This document shows positions 1 through 6,176 of a DNA stretch of 16,275 bases, one piece after another; position 1 is the first letter of the stretch; the number at the start of each line of letters is the position of its first letter. The position numbers and the translations under genes are program-made. Source of the stretch: an uncultured Collinsella sp. Its GTDB lineage: Bacteria; Actinomycetota; Coriobacteriia; Coriobacteriales; Coriobacteriaceae. The stretch is taken from contig USCN01000009.1 in the NCBI GenBank assembly GCA_900553165.1, positions 1-16,275 of the forward strand. The letters run 5' to 3'. Under the pieces are notes generated by a model. The model was not told the DNA's origin, made no database searches, and was given only the letters and a program-made list of their open reading frames with translations.

Positions 1-300
1 GACTTCCTCTCCACGGGCTACCCCGTCGACGGCGTCTTCGCCCATAGCGACCACGCAGCCGTGGGCGCGCTGCGTGCGCTCGTTGCCGCCGGCAAGCGCG
101 TACCCGAAGACGTCCGTCTCATCGGCTTCGACGATTCCGTTTACGCGCAGCTTCCGACGCCGCAAATCAGCACCATCCGCCGCTTCCCCGAGCGCCTCGC
201 GCACGAGGGATGTCAGGCCCTGCTCGCCCTGCTGCGCGGCGAAGAGCCCGAGATGGAGACGCTTGTCCCCGTTAAGCTCGTGCAACGCGCGAGCAGCTAG
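1..300 (+). CDS. LacI-family transcriptional regulator, C-terminal part (5' truncated by window)
   Basis: The frame is open from base 1 and ends at the TAG at 298-300, giving the last 99 residues. The visible part is the end of a periplasmic-binding-protein-like sensor domain: a segment reading GVFAHSDHAAVGALRAL, then LIGFDDSVYAQLPTPQISTI, then a tail ending in LVPVKLVQRASS. These match the typical LacI/GalR ending (IGFDD, a TTIR-like strand, a final 'ELV.R.S'). The DNA-binding HTH is outside the window. It is convergent with the sugar cassette at 400-5154, and LacI-like operators (pseudo-palindromes centred on CG) occur upstream of genes in that cassette. It is therefore the best candidate for its local regulator. 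That link is inference; the family call is firm. Confidence 0.88.
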   Translation, partial: DFLSTGYPVDGVFAHSDHAAVGALRALVAAGKRVPEDVRLIGFDDSVYAQLPTPQISTIRRFPERLAHEGCQALLALLRGEEPEMETLVPVKLVQRASS

Positions 301-362
301 ACAGCGGGCAGCGAATAGCCGCGTTTTTCTCTCGCATGTGCTCTATCCCACGCGCGACATGC

Positions 363-396
363 AAAAAGCCCGCCACCACACGGGTGACGGACTTTT
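363..396 (-). terminator. Rho-independent terminator, probably bidirectional, between rpiB and the LacI gene
   Basis: On the minus strand a 10-bp stem (GTCCGTCACC with GGTGGCGGGC, two G.T pairs) closes a 5-nt loop and is followed by TTTTT. Read on the plus strand the stem is followed by TTTT. It lies between two convergent genes, where a shared terminator is expected. Confidence 0.8.
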
Positions 397-399
397 CCG

Positions 400-876
400 C
401 TACCAGCCGCGTGCTTCCTCCGCACGTACGAGCTGACGAGCCTCGATCTGGCGAATCATATCGATGCGTCGCTGGTGACGGCCGCCCTCGAACTCGCCGG
501 TGAGCCAGGCGTCGACAATCATTTTGGCCAGCTCGATGCCTACCACACGAGCACCAAATGCGAGCATGTTGGTGTTGTTGTGCTCGCGCGACAGGCGAGC
601 GGAATACGGCTCAGAGCAGGTGCAGCAACGGATACCGCGCACCTTGTTGGCGGCAAGCGAGATGCCTACACCCGTACCGCAGATAACGATACCGCGATCA
701 ACCTCGCCGGACATGACAGCGTCCGCCACGGCCTCACCCGCGATGGGATAGTCAAAGCGCTCGGTGCTGTCCGTACCGAAGTTCACGACTTCGTAGCCGT
801 ACTTCTCCTGGATATACGCCGTGATGGCTTCCTTGTACTCGACTGCGACGTGGTCGTTTCCAATACCGATCTTCAA
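400..876 (-). CDS. rpiB: Ribose-5-phosphate isomerase B / allose-6-phosphate isomerase (RpiB/LacAB family)
   Basis: Cytoplasmic sugar-phosphate aldose-ketose isomerase of 158 residues; the family is usually about 150. It starts at a TTG (874-876) preceded by AAAGGGG at good spacing, and the protein opens MKIGIGNDHV. Family signatures are present: the DYP segment, the catalytic Cys66 in VICGTGVGIS, and His99 in SREHNN. These are the numbers I recall for the catalytic residues of E. coli RpiB. It is the last gene of the minus-strand cassette, 72 bp after the 3-epimerase gene, and ends at a terminator. E. coli RpiB also isomerises allose 6-phosphate, and with a hexulose-6-phosphate epimerase and a PTS beside it, an allose-6-phosphate to allulose-6-phosphate role is plausible. 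The exact substrate cannot be read from sequence. Confidence 0.92.
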   Translation of the reverse strand: MKIGIGNDHVAVEYKEAITAYIQEKYGYEVVNFGTDSTERFDYPIAGEAVADAVMSGEVDRGIVICGTGVGISLAANKVRGIRCCTCSEPYSARLSREHNNTNMLAFGARVVGIELAKMIVDAWLTGEFEGGRHQRRIDMIRQIEARQLVRAEEARGW

Positions 877-948
877 AAGAGACCCCTTTCCATAAGAACC
901 ATTCGCGCATGCCGCGCGCTCAATCCGTCCTAATTCGCCGTTCCGCTT

Positions 949-1602
949 CTAATACACCTCGCCGGCGCGCAAACGGCGCAGACACTCCTCGTAACCAGCG
1001 TCCTTGCCAAACAGCGCACTGGTGCCCAGGATAAATCCGTCCGCGCCAATGGCGGACAGGTCGCGCACGCGCTCGGGCGAGCAGGCGCCGTCGATCATGA
1101 GCTTGAAGCCAAAGCGCTCCTTCAGCGCGGCAAGGCGACGCACCTTGTCGTTCGTGAACTCGATAAAGCTCTGACCGGCAAAACCCGGATTCACCGTCAT
1201 GACCATCACGTAATCGCAGAGGTTCAACATCTCCTCGATCTCGGAGATAGAGGTGTCGGGGTTCACGGCGATACCGGCGCTCTTGCCGAGGGACTTAATC
1301 GCGGCGAGTGTCTTGACCACGTAACGCTCGGACTCCGGATGGATATAGATGATGTCCGCGCCGGCGGAGGCGAAAAGTTCAACCTTGCTGGCAGGATTCT
1401 CGACCATAAGGTGCACGTCGACGAGCTTGTTGGTGGCAGCTCGCACGGCCTTGATGTCTTCGAGACCCATGGCGAAATTGGGAACGAAACTGCCGTCCAT
1501 CACGTCGCAATGGAAGATGTCGATGCCGGCGGCGTCGAGATCCTCGACGGTCGCACGCAGATTGCCGTAGTCGGCGCACATGAGACTGGGGCAGAGCAGC
1601 AT
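949..1602 (-). CDS. alsE: Allulose-6-phosphate 3-epimerase / ribulose-phosphate 3-epimerase family
   Basis: Cytoplasmic TIM-barrel epimerase, 217 residues, with an ATG start and AAGGAG six bases upstream. It has the PSLMCAD start, metal ligands His31 and Asp33 (HCDVMDG), His64 (VDVHLMV), and Asp171 (IDGAC). Several details fit AlsE (D-allulose-6-phosphate 3-epimerase) better than housekeeping Rpe: HPES after strand 4, VMTVNPGFAGQ (FAGQ where Rpe usually has FGGQ), DGACSPE in place of DGGI, and a GTSALF ending. The predicted reaction is allulose 6-phosphate to fructose 6-phosphate, which would link allose/allulose uptake to glycolysis. Tandem operator-like repeats lie in its upstream region, so it and rpiB may have their own regulated promoter. 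A pentose-phosphate Rpe role remains possible. Confidence 0.8.
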   Translation of the reverse strand: MLLCPSLMCADYGNLRATVEDLDAAGIDIFHCDVMDGSFVPNFAMGLEDIKAVRAATNKLVDVHLMVENPASKVELFASAGADIIYIHPESERYVVKTLAAIKSLGKSAGIAVNPDTSISEIEEMLNLCDYVMVMTVNPGFAGQSFIEFTNDKVRRLAALKERFGFKLMIDGACSPERVRDLSAIGADGFILGTSALFGKDAGYEECLRRLRAGEVY

Positions 1603-1867
1603 AGTGAACTCCTTATCTGCTCGGTGATTATCTACTCGGTGGTAATTAATCGTTTAACCTTTATCTACAGTCTCGCTGATTAATCGTTTAACCACGTTGT
1701 TAACCTGCAGGCTTTTCCAGATTCACAACGTTGCCATATTTGCCTATCTAGCTGGTATCATGCAGGAGCCCGCACCACGAAACGCTGTCGTATTCCCTAG
1801 GAAGAAATCCCGCTACGCGGACAGCAGCAGCCAGGGGCCGCAATCCGCAGGCCTGAGCCCGGACCCC
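1603..1867 (-). promoter_or_regulatory. Promoter/operator region of alsE-rpiB with duplicated LacI-like operator
   Basis: The 15-mer ATTAATCGTTTAACC occurs at 1645-1659 and 1679-1693 (34 bp apart, same orientation). A related GTTAACC lies at 1701-1707. Each copy holds the pseudo-palindrome TTAA-ACGA-TTAA centred on CG, a common LacI-family operator form. On the minus strand each copy is followed by TAGATA, with TTAAAC (a possible weak -35 overlapping the operator) 17-18 bp ahead. The unit therefore looks like a tandem promoter/operator duplication. The rest (about 1710-1867) shows no gene. The operator call is inference from form and context. Confidence 0.55.
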
Positions 1868-2611
1868 CTACGCTCCAGGCGTGATCAGGCGCGCGCACTG
1901 GGCGATCTTCTCGTCATAGGACTCCGCGATAATCGACACACCATCGAACCCAAACGCGCGAACATTCGAGAACTGATGGAACTTCGAGCTGTCGCACAGC
2001 ACGTACGCCTTATTCGAATTCTCGCGCACGATGCGCTTCTTCGCCGCCTCAACGTAGGAGGGCGTCATGACGCCGCGGTCCTCGTCAATCGCGTTGGTCC
2101 CGATAAACGCCTTATCGAAGTACAGATCGCGCAGGATCGATTCGGTCATAGACCCGCAGAACGAGGAGTTCACATAGTTGAACTCGCCACCCACCACGAT
2201 GAGCTGGGCGCGCGTCTCGCTCTTAATCAGGCACGCCGAGGCATCCGTCGTGTAAATTGTCACGTCGCGGTCGAGCAGCAGACGCAGCAGCGCCGTGCAG
2301 GTGGAACCCGAGTCCAAGTAGAGCGTGTCCCCGTCCTCAACAAAACGCAAGGCGACTTGGGCAATCTGTTCCTTCTCACTCCCGTGTAGGCCCGAACGCG
2401 TCGAGATACTCACCTCGTGGACAGCCGAGAGGAGCCTCACCGCGCCGCCCGAAAGATGCTCAACCTTGCCAAGCGCCTCCAGCTCCTTGAGGTCGCGACG
2501 TAGCGTCGAAATAGAGACGCCCGGCAGCTCCTCCTGCAGCTCGGAAATCCTCGCGAGGCCCGACTTCTGCAGGCACTCTACAATTCGCTCCTGGCGCTCA
2601 TACGGAATCAT
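1868..2611 (-). CDS. DeoR-family transcriptional regulator of sugar metabolism
   Basis: A 247-residue protein with an N-terminal winged HTH (MIPYERQERIVECLQKSG, then ISELQEEL and SISTLRRDLKELEALGKV) and a C-terminal sugar-phosphate sensor of the isomerase-like fold. Sensor motifs are LDSGSTCTALL near 99-109, VVGGE near 139-143, GTNAI near 171-175, and CDSSKF near 206-211. The start at 2611 is chosen because GGAGAGG lies eight bases upstream and MIPYERQERI is a typical DeoR opening. Upstream in-frame starts (for example 2653) have poor ribosome binding sites, and a longer form would run into the 3' end of the PTS gene. It sits between the PTS gene and the epimerase gene and probably senses a phosphorylated sugar from this pathway. 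The role as repressor of the cassette is inferred. Confidence 0.9.
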   Translation of the reverse strand: MIPYERQERIVECLQKSGLARISELQEELPGVSISTLRRDLKELEALGKVEHLSGGAVRLLSAVHEVSISTRSGLHGSEKEQIAQVALRFVEDGDTLYLDSGSTCTALLRLLLDRDVTIYTTDASACLIKSETRAQLIVVGGEFNYVNSSFCGSMTESILRDLYFDKAFIGTNAIDEDRGVMTPSYVEAAKKRIVRENSNKAYVLCDSSKFHQFSNVRAFGFDGVSIIAESYDEKIAQCARLITPGA

Positions 2612-2835
2612 ATTGGGAACCTCTCCAAACCACTCTGCTTCACGCTCGTTCATTTCTTTTCGAAAAGTGTAACGCACAAGCAGAATAGCGGCCGCCACCT
2701 GTTGCGATGACGACCGCTTAATCGATTGACCTACCCTCTCGTTCACAATTTGAACGAGGTTGACACACCTCGCGTAAGCGCGACGCTCTTCAAGCGAAGA
2801 GAACGACCCTAGGAGAGGCGGCGCATCCGGGGCTC
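2612..2835 (-). promoter_or_regulatory. PTS-deoR spacer with two operator-like sites
   Basis: There is no gene here. A perfect 8-bp inverted repeat CTCGTTCA-N5-TGAACGAG lies at 2738-2758. Twenty bases away, TTAATCGATTGACC (2718-2731) differs at two positions from the repeats upstream of alsE and is one change from the perfect palindrome TTAATCGATTAA. A small stem, CTCTTC-AAGC-GAAGAG, lies near 2788-2803. The region may hold a deoR promoter controlled by a LacI-type protein, DeoR, or both. I do not see a convincing -35/-10 pair. Confidence 0.45.
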
Positions 2836-4212
2836 TTAGGCGAGCTGATCCTCCTTGCCGGTGAAGGCGAAGGCAAGAACACCGGCCACGACGGCGGAAA
2901 TGAGCATGCCGACCATAGCCCAAGCGAAGTTCATGGGGTCGGAACTCACGAAAGCCGGGAACGTAGTGACGGAACCGAAGGTGAACGCAGTGGTGACGAC
3001 CTTCATGATACCGAGGAACGCGCCGCCGACGGCACCGCCGATGATCTGCGCAAGCCAGACCTTCTTGTTCTTCACGAGCATACCGAACAGCGTGGGCTCG
3101 ATGATGGCGGACAGGGCGATCGATACGACACCGGTCATCGCGAAGCTCTTGAGCTTCTGGTCGCGGGCCTTGAGGAACACGCCGAAGGCGCAGCCGATAA
3201 CGGCGAAGTTGCAGGCGAAGGTGAAGGGGCAGATGTAGTCGAAGCCGTTCTGAGCGATGTTGTTGATCATGATGGGGTTCACGGCCCAGTGGATGCCCAT
3301 GGACACCAGCACGGACCAGCCGCCGCCAACCAGCACGCCGGCGAACACGGAGCTGCGCTCGATCAGCCAGTTGACCACGAAGGCGATGGCCTCACCAGCG
3401 TAGACACCCAGGGGACCGATGACGAGCATGGTGAGCGGAACCATAACGATCAGGGAGATGGCGGGCAGCACGACGAGCTTGAGCATCTCGGAAACGTGCT
3501 CATCGAGCCACTTGTACAGGTACGAGTAGACCCAGACAGACAAGATGGCAGGGATAACCGTGGAGTTGTAGTTCATGAGAACCACGGGGATGCCGAAGAA
3601 GTCCGTCATGGCGCCGTTGCCCGCGTCGCCCATGAGGGCGATGAAGTCCGGGTAGAGCAGGCACGCGCCGAGCAGCGCCGACAGGTACGGGCTCGCGCCG
3701 AAGCGCTTGCCGGCGGAGAAGCCGAGCAGCACGGGCAGGAAGTAGAACACGCTCATGGCCAGGGTGTACAGGATGGTGTAGGTACCCGTGCCCTCAGCGA
3801 TGATGCCGAGCTGGGCGGCCAGGATAACGAAGCCGCGCAGGATACCGGAGCCGACCATGGCGGGCAGCAGCGGGGCAAAGATGCCGGAGATCGCGGAGAA
3901 GACCTGGCTGACGATGCTCTCGCCCTCGTCCTTGGTAGCAGCGGAGATTTCCACGCCCGAACCCTTGACCAGCGGCTCAAACTTCTCGTACAGCTTCGGG
4001 ACCTCAGTGCCGATGAGGACCTGGTACTGACCGGCCTTGTTCAGCGTGTTCACAACGCCTTCGACTTCCTTGACCGCAGCGTCGTCGCAAGCCGCGTCGT
4101 CTTTGAGATTGAGGCGCAGGCGCGTCGCGCAGTGCGTCATGCCCGAGATGTTCTCGGGACCACCGACGGCGTCCAGAATCCCCTGAGCCATCGCGTTCCA
4201 GTCGCGTTTCAT
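2836..4212 (-). CDS. PTS sugar transporter EIIBC (glucose/beta-glucoside/sucrose superfamily), no IIA domain
   Basis: A 458-residue membrane permease that phosphorylates its sugar during uptake. The N-terminal IIB domain (about 1-90) carries the phospho-accepting Cys28 in ISGMTHCATRLRLN. The IIC membrane domain (about 105-450) has many hydrophobic segments, the substrate-site stretch GIHWAVNPIMINNIAQNGFD, and EPTLFG, which corresponds to the EPAIYG/EP.LFG motif of the family. There is no C-terminal IIA domain, so a separate IIA protein must supply the phosphate; none is in the window. The ATG is three bases after the preceding gene's stop, and its Shine-Dalgarno (GGGGAGG) lies inside that gene's last codons, so the two are likely translationally coupled. 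Context suggests an allose/allulose-like substrate. Confidence 0.93.
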   Translation of the reverse strand: MKRDWNAMAQGILDAVGGPENISGMTHCATRLRLNLKDDAACDDAAVKEVEGVVNTLNKAGQYQVLIGTEVPKLYEKFEPLVKGSGVEISAATKDEGESIVSQVFSAISGIFAPLLPAMVGSGILRGFVILAAQLGIIAEGTGTYTILYTLAMSVFYFLPVLLGFSAGKRFGASPYLSALLGACLLYPDFIALMGDAGNGAMTDFFGIPVVLMNYNSTVIPAILSVWVYSYLYKWLDEHVSEMLKLVVLPAISLIVMVPLTMLVIGPLGVYAGEAIAFVVNWLIERSSVFAGVLVGGGWSVLVSMGIHWAVNPIMINNIAQNGFDYICPFTFACNFAVIGCAFGVFLKARDQKLKSFAMTGVVSIALSAIIEPTLFGMLVKNKKVWLAQIIGGAVGGAFLGIMKVVTTAFTFGSVTTFPAFVSSDPMNFAWAMVGMLISAVVAGVLAFAFTGKEDQLA

Positions 4213-4215
4213 TGG

Positions 4216-5154
4216 TTACCTCCCCATTGCGCAGAAGAGCTCGCGGACAAGCTCGGCTGCCTTAATCGCGTCGTTTGCATCGATAACGGATTGGATCTTC
4301 TCCATGCTTACGGCCTCGATGGCGTCGTTGAGCAGATGGATCATCTGGTCGTTCTGTGCAGCCTCGCCGGCAGCGAGCTCGATGACCGGGAACGTGTCGA
4401 AGTAGATTGCGCTGTCGTAACCGTGCTTCTTCACGTAGTAGAGGAACTCGAGGGTCTTCACCGGCGTGGACGTACCAATCATAAGGCCATCGTCGAAGCG
4501 ACCGTTGCCGTCGTTTAGGTGAATGCCGTAGAGCTTGCCCTCGCGGCCGAACAGGTCGGCGGCCATGGCAGGGTTCTCGTGCTTCATGAGCATGTGGCAG
4601 TAATCCAGCGTGACGCCCAGGTTCGGGCGGTCTGCAGCGTTGAGAATCATGCCGGTCATACCCATGGAGTCGATGAACGCGTACGCGCGCTCCTCGTAGG
4701 GTTTGTACTCAATCGAGATCTTGAGGTCGGGCGCGTAGTCGCAAACCTTCTGGAATGCGGCTACGAGCTGGTCGAAGACGCGAGCGTAGGCGATCTGGAA
4801 GCTGTAGTCAAAGCCGTCGTGGCCGAGCCAGATGGTCACCGTGTTGCCACCGGCAGTGCGGCAGTAGTCGCACGCCTCGTAGCAGAGCTCAAGGGCTTCC
4901 GCAGCAAGGGCATCATCGGCATTGCCCAGGTCACCGTTGAGGAAGGCGTTGCGGAAGCGCAGCGCGCAGCCGTTCAGCTGCAGGTCGTGAGCTGCGAGCT
5001 TGGCGGCCATGTCCTCAGCCGTGACACCTGTGCAGTGCTCGGGGTAGTTGAGGTCGACGTGCGTGAGGCCCACGCTCTGGAACTCCGCGAACACGCGATC
5101 AAGATTCTTGTCGCCATCGCGAAAATAGGAGTTGATACGAGTTGCAAGCTTCAT
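4216..5154 (-). CDS. TIM-barrel sugar isomerase/epimerase (xylose-isomerase-like fold, L-rhamnose-isomerase-like motifs)
   Basis: A cytoplasmic protein of 312 residues with the fold used by sugar isomerases and epimerases. Likely metal ligands are Glu149 (SIEYKP), Asp184 (VTLDYCHM), His212 (IHLNDGNG) and Asp253 (YFDTFP); the last is more often Glu. Other features are VTIWLGHDG at 106-114, EYKPYEER, and GKLYGIHLN followed by DDGLMIG. I associate these with non-enterobacterial L-rhamnose isomerases, enzymes also known to interconvert D-allose and D-allulose. The start at 5154 is chosen because AAAGGACG lies at good spacing; the frame is open back to 5283, but that extension (Gly/Arg-rich, no family match seen) looks like leader. 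It is the first gene of the cassette, coupled to the PTS gene. The precise sugar is unknown. Confidence 0.78.
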   Translation of the reverse strand: MKLATRINSYFRDGDKNLDRVFAEFQSVGLTHVDLNYPEHCTGVTAEDMAAKLAAHDLQLNGCALRFRNAFLNGDLGNADDALAAEALELCYEACDYCRTAGGNTVTIWLGHDGFDYSFQIAYARVFDQLVAAFQKVCDYAPDLKISIEYKPYEERAYAFIDSMGMTGMILNAADRPNLGVTLDYCHMLMKHENPAMAADLFGREGKLYGIHLNDGNGRFDDGLMIGTSTPVKTLEFLYYVKKHGYDSAIYFDTFPVIELAAGEAAQNDQMIHLLNDAIEAVSMEKIQSVIDANDAIKAAELVRELFCAMGR

Positions 5155-5528
5155 GCTTCTACGTCCTTTACCTTCGTCCTTGATCGTTTCTGCCCGTTCG
5201 AGCACCTGATCTATATCCGTAATTCGATAAGGGCCGCCGCCTGCGCGCCGGGGCTTACCCTGTGACATGTAGATTACTGCCACATAAGTTCATTTTCAAT
5301 CAGTATTTTTCACTCTTTTTCTCATTGTGTCAGAGTTTTTCACCGTATAAAGCCATCTACCTTGTGGTTTTGCTGTTAATCAAGTTTGACCATTCTTGAA
5401 ATTACCTGATTTTTTCTGAATTAATTTGCCGTTTATCGGTAAAAATCGACCGCTCACGGCTGACGGCGACGCAAGATGGAAGATACTTGCATGAGGAAAA
5501 GCACTGAATTCCCAGCGCCGATTCGAAT
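5155..5528 (-). promoter_or_regulatory. Upstream regulatory region of the sugar cassette, AT-rich
   Basis: About 370 bp without a convincing gene. Bases 5284-5440 are strikingly A/T-rich against the GC-rich surroundings. They contain near-repeats around TTTTTCAC (5308-5315 and 5335-5342) and a TTATAC box on the minus strand near 5346-5351 that could be a -10. At 5376-5391, TTAATCAAGTTTGACC resembles the operator repeats upstream of alsE but with two extra bases in the centre. Bases 5440-5528 return to normal composition and show nothing I can name. A promoter here is expected from gene order; its exact elements are uncertain. Confidence 0.4.
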
Positions 5529-5646
5529 GACGCGATTGGTGACGCGAGCGTCGACGGCCCGAATCTGCCGTCGGCCCCCACTAACCAAAAACGGCGCCGC
5601 TCACGCGACGCCGTCATATTCCCTGGTGCCCCCGGGCGGATTCGAA
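5529..5646. repeat. 118-bp direct repeat, distal copy (tRNA-Arg 3' end plus terminator); att-like
   Basis: It aligns without gaps to 8704-8821, with about nine mismatches in 118 positions by eye. Its last 23 bases (5624-5646) equal the 3' end of tRNA-Arg including CCA. The terminator hairpin of the tRNA is also copied: a 24-nt stem-loop at 5591-5614 with 10 bp and a GTGA loop, followed by a T-run on the minus strand. Direct repetition of a tRNA 3' end on both sides of an accessory segment is the usual footprint of tRNA-targeted integration. The large size, about 92% identity and lack of an integrase mean a segmental duplication is also possible. Confidence 0.75.
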
Positions 5647-5654
5647 AACTCCCC

Positions 5655-5690
5655 CCCCGCGGGGAAATTGGTGACGCGGGTGTCGACGGC
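5655..5690. repeat. Fragment of the repeat unit beside a CCCCGCGGGG palindrome
   Basis: Bases 5666-5690 (25 nt) are identical to 8709-8733, the outer end of the proximal repeat copy. They lie 20 bp from the end of the distal copy, next to a run of eight C that forms CCCCGCGGGG (5655-5664). This points to a second, mostly deleted repeat unit and so to more than one integration or duplication event at this site. Confidence 0.6.
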
Positions 5691-5831
5691 GCTGAGCGCT
5701 CCGTGTTTTGGTATGTGGATATGGCAGCCATCAACCTTTCTCGGCATGTGAAACTCTAGGCACATATGAGCATACCTGAGCGACGCAACACATGCGCTCC
5801 ATCTATCCCAACAAGCTCCAGCGGTACCCGC

Positions 5832-5916
5832 ACTTCCCATTTCGTGTAGAAAAGGGCCTGTATATACTTCCCATTTCGTGTATTGAATCAGGTAACCACA
5901 CTTCCCATTTCGTGTA
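5832..5916. repeat. Three 17-nt direct repeats at an exact 34-bp period
   Basis: ACTTCCCATTTCGTGTA occurs perfectly at 5832-5848, 5866-5882 and 5900-5916, with unrelated 17-nt spacers. The last copy ends 23 bp before the ATG of the truncated AAA ATPase gene at 5940, the position of an operator array. Conservation of three perfect copies beside a broken gene suggests recent decay or a function apart from it. The DNA-binding partner is unknown. Confidence 0.8.
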
Positions 5917-5939
5917 TACAGCAGCTAGATTGGGCAATC

Positions 5940-6113
5940 ATGTCAGTATTCAGACGTACGGCCTACAATAAACTCCTCGATTGGAAAGCGAGCAATGGAT
6001 CCCGAGCCATCATGCTCGAGGGGGCCCGCCGCGTTGGAAAAAGCACCCTTGCCCAAGAGTTTGCGCAGTCCAAATACAAATCCCACCTCGTGATCGACGA
6101 ATCTGTTGCGAGT
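5940..6113 (+). pseudogene. AAA-family (AAA_14/DUF4143-type) ATPase, N-terminal remnant
   Basis: About 56 codons match the start of the AAA_14/DUF4143 ATPases: MSVFRRTAYNKLLDW, then AIMLEGARRVGKSTLAQEFA with the Walker A motif GARRVGKST at residues 28-36, then YKSHLVIDES. Full members are about 400 residues, with Walker B, a C-terminal DUF4143 domain and often a DNA- or nuclease-like end. Here similarity stops abruptly at about 6110, where the terminator of the convergent restriction operon begins. The frame stays open to 6272, but that part reads antisense through the terminator and endonuclease gene and is not real protein. The gene was probably cut off when the restriction module or a deletion joined at this point. 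Confidence 0.75.
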
Positions 6114-6114
6114 G

Positions 6115-6149
6115 AAAAAAGAAGACCGGAGACTCAACTGGTCTCCGGC
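6115..6149 (-). terminator. Rho-independent terminator of the restriction-modification operon
   Basis: On the minus strand CCGGAGAC pairs perfectly with GTCTCCGG around a 7-nt loop and is followed by TCTTCTTTTTT. It lies 27 bp past the stop of the endonuclease gene. Confidence 0.85.
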
Positions 6150-6176
6150 CTCATTTCTAAAAAACGTCTCGTGGTT

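Noticed and set aside
2612..2923. A 351-residue form of the DeoR regulator with a long N-terminus
   Set aside because: The extra residues are Arg-rich with no domain and overlap the PTS gene end; the start at 2611 has a good ribosome binding site and a typical DeoR opening.
3289..5265. Long plus-strand open frames antisense to the PTS and TIM-barrel genes
   Set aside because: Same codon-bias artefact; both minus-strand genes have full family motifs and ribosome binding sites.
5155..5283. A riboswitch or a 43-residue N-terminal extension upstream of the TIM-barrel gene
   Set aside because: No known aptamer core was recognised, and the extension has no family match. The AAAGGACG site favours the start at 5154.
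5505..5528. GATTCGAAT as the T-loop of another tRNA remnant
   Set aside because: Neither flank forms a T-stem or acceptor arm and no CCA end follows, so it is probably chance.
5832..5916. The 17-nt repeats as a CRISPR array
   Set aside because: Repeats and spacers are only 17 bp, there are three copies, no cas gene is present, and the array sits just before a gene start.
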